Origin: Alcanivorax limicola
Lineage (GTDB): Bacteria > Pseudomonadota > Gammaproteobacteria > Pseudomonadales > Alcanivoracaceae
DNA length: 64,000 nucleotides
Assembly: GCF_019931215.1 (NCBI RefSeq)
Contig: NZ_JAIOUB010000003.1
Location: forward strand, 310,001-374,000
Direction of reading: 5' to 3'
Made by a program: the position numbers and the translations under genes. Below are positions 8,939 through 16,808 of this stretch, in pieces; within the stretch, counting starts at the first letter, position 1; every line of letters starts with the position of its first letter. Under the pieces are notes generated by a model. The model did no database searches. It was not told where the DNA came from and was given only the letters and a program-made list of their open reading frames with translations.

Positions 8939-9529
8939 ATGATACGTCGTGTGCTATCCCTGACGCTGGTCCTGTCCCTGGCGCTTCATCTGGTTGCCTG
9001 CTCCGTGGCTGTGCCGCGTACGCCCGGTGCGTTCATCAAGGCCGCCAATGGCAAGACGTTCGAGCCTGTGGACACCCTGGATCCCCGAAACGCCATGGTT
9101 TATATCTACCGACCGGGCAATCAGTGGGGCTATGAGGAAATGCAGGCCCCGACCTTCTTCATCAATGAACAGATGCTGTTCGGTCTCAAGAGCGGGGCCT
9201 ATACCTGGCTGGAACTGCATGGGGGCGAGTATGATGTTTACGCCCGTCGGCCGTTCGGGCTGTTGTTTCTGAAGACGATCTTCGAACTCCCATTGGCGGT
9301 CAACGGCGGAGAAACCTACTATTTCCGCTATTCCGAGGATCAGCCTCTGGACCCCGCGCGACTGGGCAGTGATCCGGACCGGTATATGCAGGCCGGGCCG
9401 TTGCAGCAGGTGCCCGAGGCGCTGGCGCTCCAGGAAATCCGCAACCTGCGGCTGGATCAGGCGGGTGTCTATTATGGCGGGGATGCCTACCGCGAACCGC
9501 GCTGGGCGCCATTCCAGACGTTGGAATAG
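8939..9529 (+). CDS. DUF2846-like lipoprotein
   Basis: 196 residues with a clear lipoprotein signal (LHLVAC, Cys21). The mature part contains VYIYRPGNQ, FFINEQMLFGLKSGAYTWLEL and GETYYFRYS, the beta pattern of DUF2846-type lipoproteins, which display a small beta-sandwich on the periplasmic side of the envelope. The function is unknown. The upstream region is AT-rich and the RBS (AAGAGA) is weak. No residue suggests catalysis. Confidence 0.7.
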   Translation: MIRRVLSLTLVLSLALHLVACSVAVPRTPGAFIKAANGKTFEPVDTLDPRNAMVYIYRPGNQWGYEEMQAPTFFINEQMLFGLKSGAYTWLELHGGEYDVYARRPFGLLFLKTIFELPLAVNGGETYYFRYSEDQPLDPARLGSDPDRYMQAGPLQQVPEALALQEIRNLRLDQAGVYYGGDAYREPRWAPFQTLE

Positions 9530-9552
9530 CGCCGTTCAGGAGGGCTTTGTTT

Positions 9553-10104
9553 TCAGGATGGCCTGGCAGGCGGGATGTCCAGCCCCTGCTCGGTAAACCG
9601 TCGCTTGGTCTGCAACAGCTTCTTCCACTGTTCGACATATTCCGGCAGGGCAGGTGTGTTCATGTTCATGCCGGTCATTTCCTGCACCGCCTGGGGGCTG
9701 ATGGACTTGCCACCATACATGTGCACGACTCGCAGCAAGGCGTGGGTGTGCAGCTTGCCCTGGGCGTCGAAGCGCTGGTCGTAGTACATGTACTTGTCGT
9801 CCCAGCCCAGCACCCGGGTGCTGACAGCGAAATGCTGGTAGGGGCGCAGTTCGCGCACATAGGCGATTTCTGCGTTGGCCACGACCACATTGCAGCGTGC
9901 CTCGATCATGCTGTTGAGCAGCCCGGTGCACACGGAGTGCTCCAGCCGGCAACGGTCCATGAACTTCAGGTATTTCGCATTATTCAGGTGCAGGTTCAGA
10001 TCGAGATCCAGCAACCCCACGCGGAACTCCATCGACACCGTGTCGAATATGCCATGCGTCGGCGGCCGTTTTCGGCGTCTCGCGGCACTTATTAGCTCAA
10101 ACAT
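9553..10104 (-). CDS. acyl-CoA thioesterase, 4HBT/hotdog (THEM6-like)
   Basis: 183 residues from ATG 10104, with GGAGGAG just upstream. The core VGLLDLDLNLHLNNAKYLKFMD is the hotdog active-site helix region, with the Asp/Asn pattern of 4HBT thioesterases. A central helix and the strand VVVANAEIAYVRELRPYQ follow. Such enzymes release free acids from acyl-CoA or acyl-ACP in the cytoplasm. It is divergent from the HSD10-type dehydrogenase at 10333, so both may take part in acyl-CoA turnover. The 228-base gap between the two starts must hold both promoters, but I cannot define -35/-10 boxes there with confidence. Confidence 0.75.
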   Translation of the reverse strand: MFELISAARRRKRPPTHGIFDTVSMEFRVGLLDLDLNLHLNNAKYLKFMDRCRLEHSVCTGLLNSMIEARCNVVVANAEIAYVRELRPYQHFAVSTRVLGWDDKYMYYDQRFDAQGKLHTHALLRVVHMYGGKSISPQAVQEMTGMNMNTPALPEYVEQWKKLLQTKRRFTEQGLDIPPARPS

Positions 10105-10332
10105 CCAGTCTCCTCCCCCGAACGGGTGATCCTCCCGTACGAAACGTTCCGCAGTATAGCGACCTTTATGGCCCGATGTCAGGATGCTATCAAGGTCTTC
10201 TTTGTTGTGCTTTTCATGTCACATTGTGGTTGTTCCGGACAGTGGCCCCCGCCGCACCGGCATGTATACTCCCGAATCTGTGACTGACCGGTTCCGCCGG
10301 CAGCGAATGATCGACATTTTCAGGAGAGCTTG

Positions 10333-11103
10333 ATGGACATCGCAAACACCATAGCCGTCATTACCGGCGGGGCGTCCGGCCTGGGGCAGGCCACCGCAGA
10401 AGCCATTGTTGCCAAAGGCGGCAAGGTGATGATTCTGGATCGTGATGAAGCCAAAGCGGCCCAGGTGGCAGCAGATCTTGGCGAGCGCGCAGCCTATGTG
10501 GTTTGCGATGTGACGGACGCGGCGTCTGTCGAGGCGGCCATCAAGGCCACCACCGACAAGTTCGGCAGCCTCAACGTGTGCGTCAACTGTGCCGGTGTCG
10601 GCTCTGCCATGAAGACGGTGGGCCGCGAGAACAAGCCCCACGACCTGGGTGTCTTCGAGATGGTGGTCAAGATCAACCTGATCGGCTCGTTCAACGTGCT
10701 GCGTCTGGCCGCCGCCGCCATGGCGGAGAATGCTGCCGGCGACGACAATGAGCGTGGTCTGATCGTCAACACGGCGTCTGTTGCGGCGTTCGATGGCCAG
10801 GTGGGCCAGGTTGCCTATTCCGCCACCAAAGGCGGCGTCGTGGGCATGACGTTGCCCATCGCCCGTGATCTGGCGCCGCTGGGCATTCGCTGCAACACGA
10901 TCGCGCCGGGTATCTTCAACACGCCGCTGATGAATGCCGCGCCCGACAAGGTCAAGCAGCCGCTGATCGAGATGACCCAGTTCCCGAAGCGCCTCGGCCA
11001 TCCGCCGGAGTATGCCGCGCTGGTCTGCCACATGATCGAGAACAGCTTCATGAACGGTGAAACCATCCGTCTGGATGGCGGCATCCGTATGCAGCCGCGC
11101 TGA
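10333..11103 (+). CDS. SDR-family 3-hydroxyacyl-CoA dehydrogenase (HSD10/FadB2-like)
   Basis: 256 residues from ATG 10333 with AGGAG six bases upstream. The Rossmann motif TGGASGLG (11-18), the NCAGVG motif, and the catalytic Ser149, Tyr162 and Lys166 (YSATK) are all present. It has the insertions and C-terminal RLDGGIRMQPR typical of type II 3-hydroxyacyl-CoA dehydrogenases. These oxidise 3-hydroxyacyl-CoA, including branched 2-methyl forms from isoleucine or methyl-alkane breakdown, with NAD+. An acidic residue (Asp36) after strand 2 (MILDRD) indicates NAD(H) preference. It is probably cytoplasmic, a single-gene unit ended by the hairpin at 11151-11183. Confidence 0.87.
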   Translation: MDIANTIAVITGGASGLGQATAEAIVAKGGKVMILDRDEAKAAQVAADLGERAAYVVCDVTDAASVEAAIKATTDKFGSLNVCVNCAGVGSAMKTVGRENKPHDLGVFEMVVKINLIGSFNVLRLAAAAMAENAAGDDNERGLIVNTASVAAFDGQVGQVAYSATKGGVVGMTLPIARDLAPLGIRCNTIAPGIFNTPLMNAAPDKVKQPLIEMTQFPKRLGHPPEYAALVCHMIENSFMNGETIRLDGGIRMQPR

Positions 11104-11150
11104 GTTGCGCTGCAGTTTTCCTGCGGTATCCCCGCTGATATGCCCTGCAC

Positions 11151-11183
11151 CAACCCGGCCTGGCGCTGCCAGTGGCCGGGTTG
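11151..11183 (+). terminator. hairpin after the dehydrogenase gene
   Basis: CAACCCGGCC (11151-11160) pairs perfectly with GGCCGGGTTG (11174-11183); the loop itself can pair TGGC with GCCA. GCTGTTTA follows, a weak U-tract. It is the likely terminator of the SDR gene 48 bases upstream. Confidence 0.7.
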
Positions 11184-11318
11184 GCTGTTTATGACTACAG
11201 GGTCACAAAACCGCGTAATATCCTGACACAATCTTTCAAGAGCACATGCTTATGGTTGTGGTCCTACACTGCTAGTGTCGTCTCTGGCGATGATCTAAAC
11301 ACAGTAGGAGCCACCACA

Positions 11319-11585
11319 ATGCTGCTCAAATATCTGAACGAACTGGATCGCGCAGTGAAAGACGCCCGCGAGCACCCCGGGCTCGAGCAGTACAGCCGCT
11401 GTGCGGAGTGTGCTGATGTGCTGAAGGATTACCTCAGCGGACAGATGGAGCCGGTGCGCAAGCGCGGCACCGAGATCATGGATGACCTGTTGCCGGCGCA
11501 GTTTGATGACTGGGTGGCGCAAGTGGGTGCCGCACGCATGGGCGCCGTCCGTGCACACACCGTTTATCAGGCGCGTCATCACTGA
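11319..11585 (+). CDS. small conserved-looking hypothetical protein (88 aa)
   Basis: The ATG at 11319 is preceded by TAGGAG at the right distance, which decides the start over longer in-frame options. The 88-residue product is mostly helical and charged, with two cysteines (RCAECADVL) and a C-terminal HH. It has no signal peptide or membrane segment. It lies between the SDR terminator and the convergent dinB gene, so it appears to have its own promoter. I do not recognise the family. Confidence 0.6.
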   Translation: MLLKYLNELDRAVKDAREHPGLEQYSRCAECADVLKDYLSGQMEPVRKRGTEIMDDLLPAQFDDWVAQVGAARMGAVRAHTVYQARHH

Positions 11586-11626
11586 AGTCTGCTGTTACCT
11601 GTCGCCGTTACCGGGACTGAACCCCC

Positions 11627-12742
11627 TCAACGCTGCTGCCGTGCGCGTTGTTGTGCAAGTGCGCTCACGCGCTCCTCTTCGAACAGATCCGGTTGCTCCG
11701 GCGCATTCATGTCCCGCAAGCGCACACCGATCCCGACCAGACGGGCGGGCTCCCCGCGACGTTCCCACAATGCCTCAAGCAAGCGGGCAAAGCCTGCCTC
11801 CGCCAGACTGTCCCCGGGACCGTCACAGGTGGCCTGACTGAAATCCTGATAACGCACCTTGGCGGTCACACCCTGGATCATGTAGCTGTGATCGAGCTGG
11901 TCCAGACGTCGCCGCAATCGCTCCAGCAGATCCGGGAGCTGGCCTTGCCAGTGGTGCAGCCCCGGCAGATCGTCGGCATATGTCTTCTCCACACTCACCG
12001 ATTTGCGCCGCCGCCCGCTCTGCACGCTGCGATGATCTTCGCCGCGACTCAGGTGCCACAGCCGCTCGCCGAAACTGCCAAAATGCTGGCTCAGCGCCAG
12101 ACGCCCCAGCGCCTGCACATCAGCGCAGGTCGTCACGCCCAATGCCTCCAGCTTGCCCGCCGTTACCCTGCCGACACCGGAGAGCCGTTTTACCGGCAGT
12201 GTGCGGACGAACGCTGCCACCTGGTCCGGGCGGATCACGAAGAGCCCGTCGGGCTTGCGCCAGTCACTGGCAATCTTGGCCAGAAACTTGTTCGGCGCGA
12301 CTCCGGCAGATACGGTAATGCCCACTTCCTTGCGCACCGCTGCGCGGATGGCCTCGGCGATGCGCGTGGCGCTGTTGTCGAAGTGGGTGCATTCGGTGAC
12401 ATCCAGATATGCCTCATCCAGCGACAGCGGTTCTATGTGCGGTGTGAAGCGCCGGAATATCTGGCCGATGGCGGCAGAGACCTTGCGGTACTTGTCGAAC
12501 TGCGGTGCCAGGATCACCAGTTCCGGGCACAGTCGCAGTGCCTGGGATGAGGCCATCGCCGAACGCACACCGAAGTGCCTGGCCTCATAATTGCAGGTAG
12601 CAATCACACCACGCCGCCCCGGATCGCCGCCCACGGCCACCGGCCGGCCGCGCAGGCGCGGGTCGTCGCGAACCTCGACGGCGGCGTAGAAGCAGTCGCA
12701 ATCCACATGGATGATCTTGGTGGTAATCCCGGAGGTGCTCAT
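11627..12742 (-). CDS. dinB: DNA polymerase IV (Y-family translesion polymerase)
   Basis: 371 residues. HVDCDCFYAAVE (catalytic Asp14; the steric-gate position reads Tyr19) and SLDEAYLD (Asp109, Glu110) are the catalytic motifs. The helix-hairpin-helix stretch SGVGRVTAGKLEALG and a little-finger domain follow. Residues 350-354 (QPDLF) form a beta-clamp binding motif close to the C-terminus. The enzyme extends primers across damaged bases without proofreading. I see no convincing LexA box (CTGT-N8-ACAG type) in the 40 bases upstream. The cupin gene lies upstream on the same strand with a 40-base gap, so dinB may be read from the cupin promoter. Confidence 0.95.
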   Translation of the reverse strand: MSTSGITTKIIHVDCDCFYAAVEVRDDPRLRGRPVAVGGDPGRRGVIATCNYEARHFGVRSAMASSQALRLCPELVILAPQFDKYRKVSAAIGQIFRRFTPHIEPLSLDEAYLDVTECTHFDNSATRIAEAIRAAVRKEVGITVSAGVAPNKFLAKIASDWRKPDGLFVIRPDQVAAFVRTLPVKRLSGVGRVTAGKLEALGVTTCADVQALGRLALSQHFGSFGERLWHLSRGEDHRSVQSGRRRKSVSVEKTYADDLPGLHHWQGQLPDLLERLRRRLDQLDHSYMIQGVTAKVRYQDFSQATCDGPGDSLAEAGFARLLEALWERRGEPARLVGIGVRLRDMNAPEQPDLFEEERVSALAQQRARQQR

Positions 12743-12782
12743 GCCGGATGTCGTCGCTCCACACGTTTGCTCCGCACTATTG

Positions 12783-13148
12783 CTACAACAACTCGGTGTC
12801 GTCGTGGCTGTAAGGGGGCGTGCAGGCGCACAGCACGACCAGTGTTTCGGTGCCGGTATTGTGCAGCCAGTGCGGCGTGCCGGGCGGGATGCAGACGGTG
12901 TCGCCAGTCTCGACAGAAAATGTGTCTTCGCCCAGCATCATGCGACCGTTACCGGCGCTGATATGGTAGATTTCCTCGCTGGTGCGATGCCGGTGGCAGA
13001 GCGTGCGTGCGCCCGGCGCAACCCGGGCCTCAGCCAGCGACTGGCGCGCCGCGCCCAGCCGCGCGTCCCGGTCAGGATGCATCAGCTCCCGGATTTCGGA
13101 CGCATCGCGGGTGACAAATGCGTGGATGTCAGCGTAACGGGTTTTCAT
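12783..13148 (-). CDS. small cupin-domain protein
   Basis: 121 residues from ATG 13148 with GAGG just upstream. Cupin motif 1 (HRHRTSEEIYHISAG) and motif 2 (PPGTPHWLHN) supply His/His/Glu and His metal ligands. Single-domain cupins of this size bind a divalent metal and act as isomerases, dioxygenases or sugar/ligand sensors; the sequence does not decide between them. It is divergent from the flavin monooxygenase with only 68 bases between the starts, so the two may share a control region. It precedes dinB on the same strand. Confidence 0.8.
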   Translation of the reverse strand: MKTRYADIHAFVTRDASEIRELMHPDRDARLGAARQSLAEARVAPGARTLCHRHRTSEEIYHISAGNGRMMLGEDTFSVETGDTVCIPPGTPHWLHNTGTETLVVLCACTPPYSHDDTELL

Positions 13149-13216
13149 GACAGCCTCGGTCAGTGGTGGCCTCTCGGTCGGCAGTGGTCTGGGGCGGCAG
13201 TACAAGGATATAGCAC

Positions 13217-14917
13217 GTGGCAGAAAAAGCAGCGTCCGTGAAGGGGTGGCCGACGCGCACCCAGGTTCTGATTATCGGCGCGGGGCCCACCGGGCTCACG
13301 CTGGGTATCGCATTGCGGCAGCGCGGCATCGACTGTCTGATTATCGACAAGCTGCCGGCGCCACTGCCCTGGTCGCGGGCACTGGGCCTGCATGCCCGCA
13401 CTCAGGAGATTCTCGCCGCGCTGGAGGTGCTGGATGCGGTGACCGCGCGCAGTCTCAAGCAACACGCTGTGAGTGTCTATGGTGATCGCGGGCCGCTGTT
13501 CAGCCTGGACCTGACAGTGCTGGACGCGCCGTATCCTCACGTACTGTCCTGCCCCCAGACCGAAGTGGAAGAGTGTCTCGCAGCGCGCTTTACCGCGCTC
13601 GGCGGCATGCTGGTGCGCGACTGTGAACTGATGGATTTCAGCCAGGATGAAGGCGGTGTCGAGGCGCGCCTGCACTGGGCGGCGCGCGAGCAGTTTCTGC
13701 GTGCGGATCTGATGGTGGGCTGTGATGGTGCCGCCTCCCGGGTCCGGGACCTGCTGGGTATCAGCTTCGACGGCGAGCGTTACCCCGACCATTTTCTGCT
13801 GGCCGATCTGGATATCGACTGGCCGCTGGCGCGCGACAGCTCGCACGGCTTCCTGCTCGGTGACGGCGCCCTGATTGCTATTCCGCTGCCGGATGGCTGG
13901 CGGCTGATCATCAACCAGACCGACGATGAGGATCTGGCGCCGCAACTGGATCTGACACCTTTTCGTGACCGGCTGGCGCAGTGTGATGCCCATTTCGGGG
14001 GCGAGACGCCCGTGCTGGGCGAGCCGCGCTGGTTGAGTCGCTTCTCGATTCACCGCCGACTGGCGGGCCGTTATCGCCGCAATCGTGTGTTGCTGGCCGG
14101 CGATGCCTGTCATATCCAGAGCCCGCTGGGCGCGCAGGGGATGAACACAGGCATCGGCGACGCCTTCAATCTGGGCTGGAAGCTGGCCGCCTACCTGCAG
14201 GACAACGGCGACGGCCGCCTGCTGGACAGCTACGAGCAGGAGCGCCGCCCGGTGGCCCGGCAGATGCTGGCAGCGGTGGATTTGCTGTCGCGCAGTTCCT
14301 TTGCCCGTGCTGCGCCGTTACGGCACTTGCGAAACGGGGTGCTGCGATTCGCTGGCAGCCGCCCGCAGCTGGGTGCGCGCCTGGTGCGCCGTGCCAGCCA
14401 GCTGGATGTGAATTACCGTGGTTCACCGATTGTCCGGGCCAGTTCAGGGGCTTACGCAGGGCGCCGGCAGAGCGGCCCGGAGCCCGGTGACCGGATCCCG
14501 GACGCCGCATGGCGGGCAGCGGCCGATGGCCGACCGGGGCGATTGCACGAGTGCCAGCGGGGCGGGGCTTTTCAATTACTGATACAGCTGCCCGGATCGA
14601 ACGATCTGGACCACGCCGCCGTGCTGGCGGTGTACGCGCTGCTGTCGCGGTTGCCGGAAGAATTCGGTCACCTGCTGGGCATTCAGATCATGGCCTCAGG
14701 CAGTGTCTGGCCGGACAAGTTGCGCGACCTGCTGGATCGACCCGCGCCCGGCGCGGCCCCCGGTCTGTGGGTTGCGGAGGGCGAGGGTGTGACGCGGCAA
14801 TTCGGCGATGAGGGCCAACTGTGGCTGATGCGCCCTGACGGGCACCTGGCGTTTCGTGGTCCGCTCACCGATGCCGATGAGCTGATGCATTACCTCGCCG
14901 ACATGCACCGGCGGTAA
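13217..14917 (+). CDS. FAD-dependent aromatic-type monooxygenase (PF01494)
   Basis: 566 residues from a GTG start with AAGGA eight bases upstream. GAGPTG (21-26) is the FAD Rossmann motif. A DG motif lies near residue 172 (GCDGAASRVRDLLG), and the GD motif LLAGDACH near residue 293 runs into PLGAQGMNTGIGDAFNLGWKL, the classical PheA/TfdB-type fingerprint. A thioredoxin-like C-terminal domain appears to be present (about 430-566). These enzymes hydroxylate phenols or polyketide-like aromatics using NAD(P)H and O2 in the cytoplasm. No ring-cleavage genes are nearby, so the substrate is open; the divergent cupin is the only candidate partner. Confidence 0.85.
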   Translation: MAEKAASVKGWPTRTQVLIIGAGPTGLTLGIALRQRGIDCLIIDKLPAPLPWSRALGLHARTQEILAALEVLDAVTARSLKQHAVSVYGDRGPLFSLDLTVLDAPYPHVLSCPQTEVEECLAARFTALGGMLVRDCELMDFSQDEGGVEARLHWAAREQFLRADLMVGCDGAASRVRDLLGISFDGERYPDHFLLADLDIDWPLARDSSHGFLLGDGALIAIPLPDGWRLIINQTDDEDLAPQLDLTPFRDRLAQCDAHFGGETPVLGEPRWLSRFSIHRRLAGRYRRNRVLLAGDACHIQSPLGAQGMNTGIGDAFNLGWKLAAYLQDNGDGRLLDSYEQERRPVARQMLAAVDLLSRSSFARAAPLRHLRNGVLRFAGSRPQLGARLVRRASQLDVNYRGSPIVRASSGAYAGRRQSGPEPGDRIPDAAWRAAADGRPGRLHECQRGGAFQLLIQLPGSNDLDHAAVLAVYALLSRLPEEFGHLLGIQIMASGSVWPDKLRDLLDRPAPGAAPGLWVAEGEGVTRQFGDEGQLWLMRPDGHLAFRGPLTDADELMHYLADMHRR

Positions 14918-14989
14918 GCGGCGCAGGTCCCGCGTGCCAGGTTGGGCGCCCCTTGTAAGCACCTGTCTGAGCACCTGATTGAGAGTGGG

Positions 14990-16738
14990 TCAGGCTGCTG
15001 GCGTTCGGACGGACCTCGGCCGGTAGCGCAGCAACAGTGCGACCAGGCTGAACAGCCACATGCTCCCGCTGCTACTGGAGCCCGACAGGGTGAGTCCTTC
15101 CGGTTGCGGATAGGCCACCTGTACCTCACGTTCGAGGGTGCCTGCGCCGAACGTATCGTTGCCGCTCACGACAGCAAGGGACACGGTGCGAGCAATGCTG
15201 TCCCCGGATTGCAGACGCAGTGCCAGATCTTTGCTACCGCCGTGCGCGACAGTATTCAGCGGGCATGACATCACGGCACTATTTTGCGTGCATCCCAGGG
15301 TGCCTGCGTTGACCAGATCTGTTGCGGGGGGGAGTGTCAGCTCGACAACAACATTTTCCGCGTTCTGATGCCGGGAAAGATTCTCCACACTGACGTTGAG
15401 CCAGGCCTGTGGCTGATTGGCGACGAGGGCGCCCTGTACAAACGTCGGTGCCTGAAGGTTCAGGTCCGGTTTGTCGGTCACAAAGATCTGCACCTGCGGA
15501 CGGTTGTTGCTACTGCGATAATCCTCTTCGTCCGAGGTCAGGCGCAGCGCGAAGGCAATGGTGGTGTCCGCGGCCGGCGCAGCAACATCCAGGCTGACGG
15601 CGCCGGGTTGCCAGACGCCGGGTGCGACAGGATTGCTGGCAGACAAGTCACAGTTCCCGGCAGGGCAGGTCGTGCCGTCCACCGAGAGGGTCGACGCCCC
15701 GGGAGCGTCCACCAGGGTCAGGTTGATGAGCGACGCCGGGTTGACCACGCTGTTATTGCCGACCTCGAATGTGATGTCGCTGATGGGGTGGCCCGGCGGT
15801 TGTGAATGGTAGGTATCAATGAGGATGGCACCGTCGATCAGGGCGGCCGGGGTGATGCCTGCTGGCGGAGTGGCGGTGCTTTCTTCTACCCACTGGGCGA
15901 ACGCGGCGGTGCTGGTGTACACGCCGGGCACGTTGGTCAGGCCGCAGCCCTGGGCAGAACCGAAGCTGGTCAGGCCGACAATCACCGGCGCGGCGGGCGT
16001 GCCGACAAGCAGGGGGCCACCGCTGTCGCCGACGCAGGTGTCCTGGCCGAAGGTCGCGCTGGGAGGTGGCGCAGGTTCCCCCGCGCAGACCAGCAGCTCT
16101 GTCGGCAGGCCGCCCCAGAAGTTGTTGCAGGGCGTGCGCGGAATATAATCCAGCATGACCTGTTGCATGCGCAGGGCCAGGCCGGTGCTGGTGGGGCTGG
16201 TCTGCCCCCATCCCAGCGCTGTCATGATGTCGTCGCGGCGTGGTGCTGGCAGGCTCTCGAGATGGTCGACGGTGGGTCCATCAGCGAGATCCGGAAACAT
16301 GGGCAAAGATGGCGCGTTGTAAACGCGGACCAGAGCAATGTCGTGCCCCAGAGCGATACGGTCGGGGACGTACTCGGGGTGGATGATTATGTCGTCGCGG
16401 GATCTGCGCTCTGTCTCTATTGGGTCTGAGGCACCGAAATCCGGAGCGTTATAGAAAAAGTCCATGTCTTCCGCGAGCGCGCCGGACTCCCGCACAAGGC
16501 AGTGTGCCGCAGTGAGAACCCAGTCGGTGGATATCAGTTGGCTACCGCAAAAGGCGGGGTTGGTACCCGTAAAAAATATGTTCATCCCCGTCATCCAGGG
16601 CCAATCTGCCTGATCAGCATCTTCCCCGCCATAAATGCGAGCGTTGACGCCACTGGCCAGGCTGGCGGTTGAGATCAGGCAACTCGTCATCACAACGGCG
16701 CTGGCGAAATGTTTGGCGAGGCGTGAAGGAGCTGGCAT
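14990..16738 (-). CDS. secreted trypsin-like serine protease with GlyGly-CTERM-like tail (paralogue 1)
   Basis: 582 residues. A signal peptide (to about 29) is followed by a chymotrypsin-fold domain that starts at RIYGGEDA and has the triad His79, Asp133 and Ser239 (GDSGGPLL). Asp233, six residues before the Ser, predicts cleavage after Arg/Lys. Residues about 300-550 hold two beta-sandwich repeats with conserved DYRSSNNRP and TDKPDLNL. The C-terminus is a Ser/Gly-rich stretch, a hydrophobic helix and then RYRPR, the layout of rhombosortase-processed GlyGly-CTERM proteins, which usually leave by type II secretion. The canonical GG is replaced by SSGS. It is 70 bases from and about 50% similar by eye to the next gene, so the two look like a tandem duplication. 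Confidence 0.87.
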   Translation of the reverse strand: MPAPSRLAKHFASAVVMTSCLISTASLASGVNARIYGGEDADQADWPWMTGMNIFFTGTNPAFCGSQLISTDWVLTAAHCLVRESGALAEDMDFFYNAPDFGASDPIETERRSRDDIIIHPEYVPDRIALGHDIALVRVYNAPSLPMFPDLADGPTVDHLESLPAPRRDDIMTALGWGQTSPTSTGLALRMQQVMLDYIPRTPCNNFWGGLPTELLVCAGEPAPPPSATFGQDTCVGDSGGPLLVGTPAAPVIVGLTSFGSAQGCGLTNVPGVYTSTAAFAQWVEESTATPPAGITPAALIDGAILIDTYHSQPPGHPISDITFEVGNNSVVNPASLINLTLVDAPGASTLSVDGTTCPAGNCDLSASNPVAPGVWQPGAVSLDVAAPAADTTIAFALRLTSDEEDYRSSNNRPQVQIFVTDKPDLNLQAPTFVQGALVANQPQAWLNVSVENLSRHQNAENVVVELTLPPATDLVNAGTLGCTQNSAVMSCPLNTVAHGGSKDLALRLQSGDSIARTVSLAVVSGNDTFGAGTLEREVQVAYPQPEGLTLSGSSSSGSMWLFSLVALLLRYRPRSVRTPAA

Positions 16739-16775
16739 GAGGATCTCGCTGGCAACAAAATATGCCGTTCAGTTT

Positions 16776-16797
16776 ACCTCCCATGCGCAAGGGAGGT
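16776..16797 (-). terminator. hairpin between the two protease genes
   Basis: ACCTCCC (16776-16782) pairs with GGGAGGT (16791-16797) around an eight-base loop, 12 bases past the stop of protease 2. No clean U-tract follows on the minus strand, so it may only attenuate read-through to protease 1. Confidence 0.4.
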
Positions 16798-16808
16798 GTG
16801 AATTTTTG

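Noticed and set aside
12743-12782. LexA box upstream of dinB
   Set aside because: No CTGT-N8-ACAG-like palindrome in the gap; SOS control cannot be claimed.
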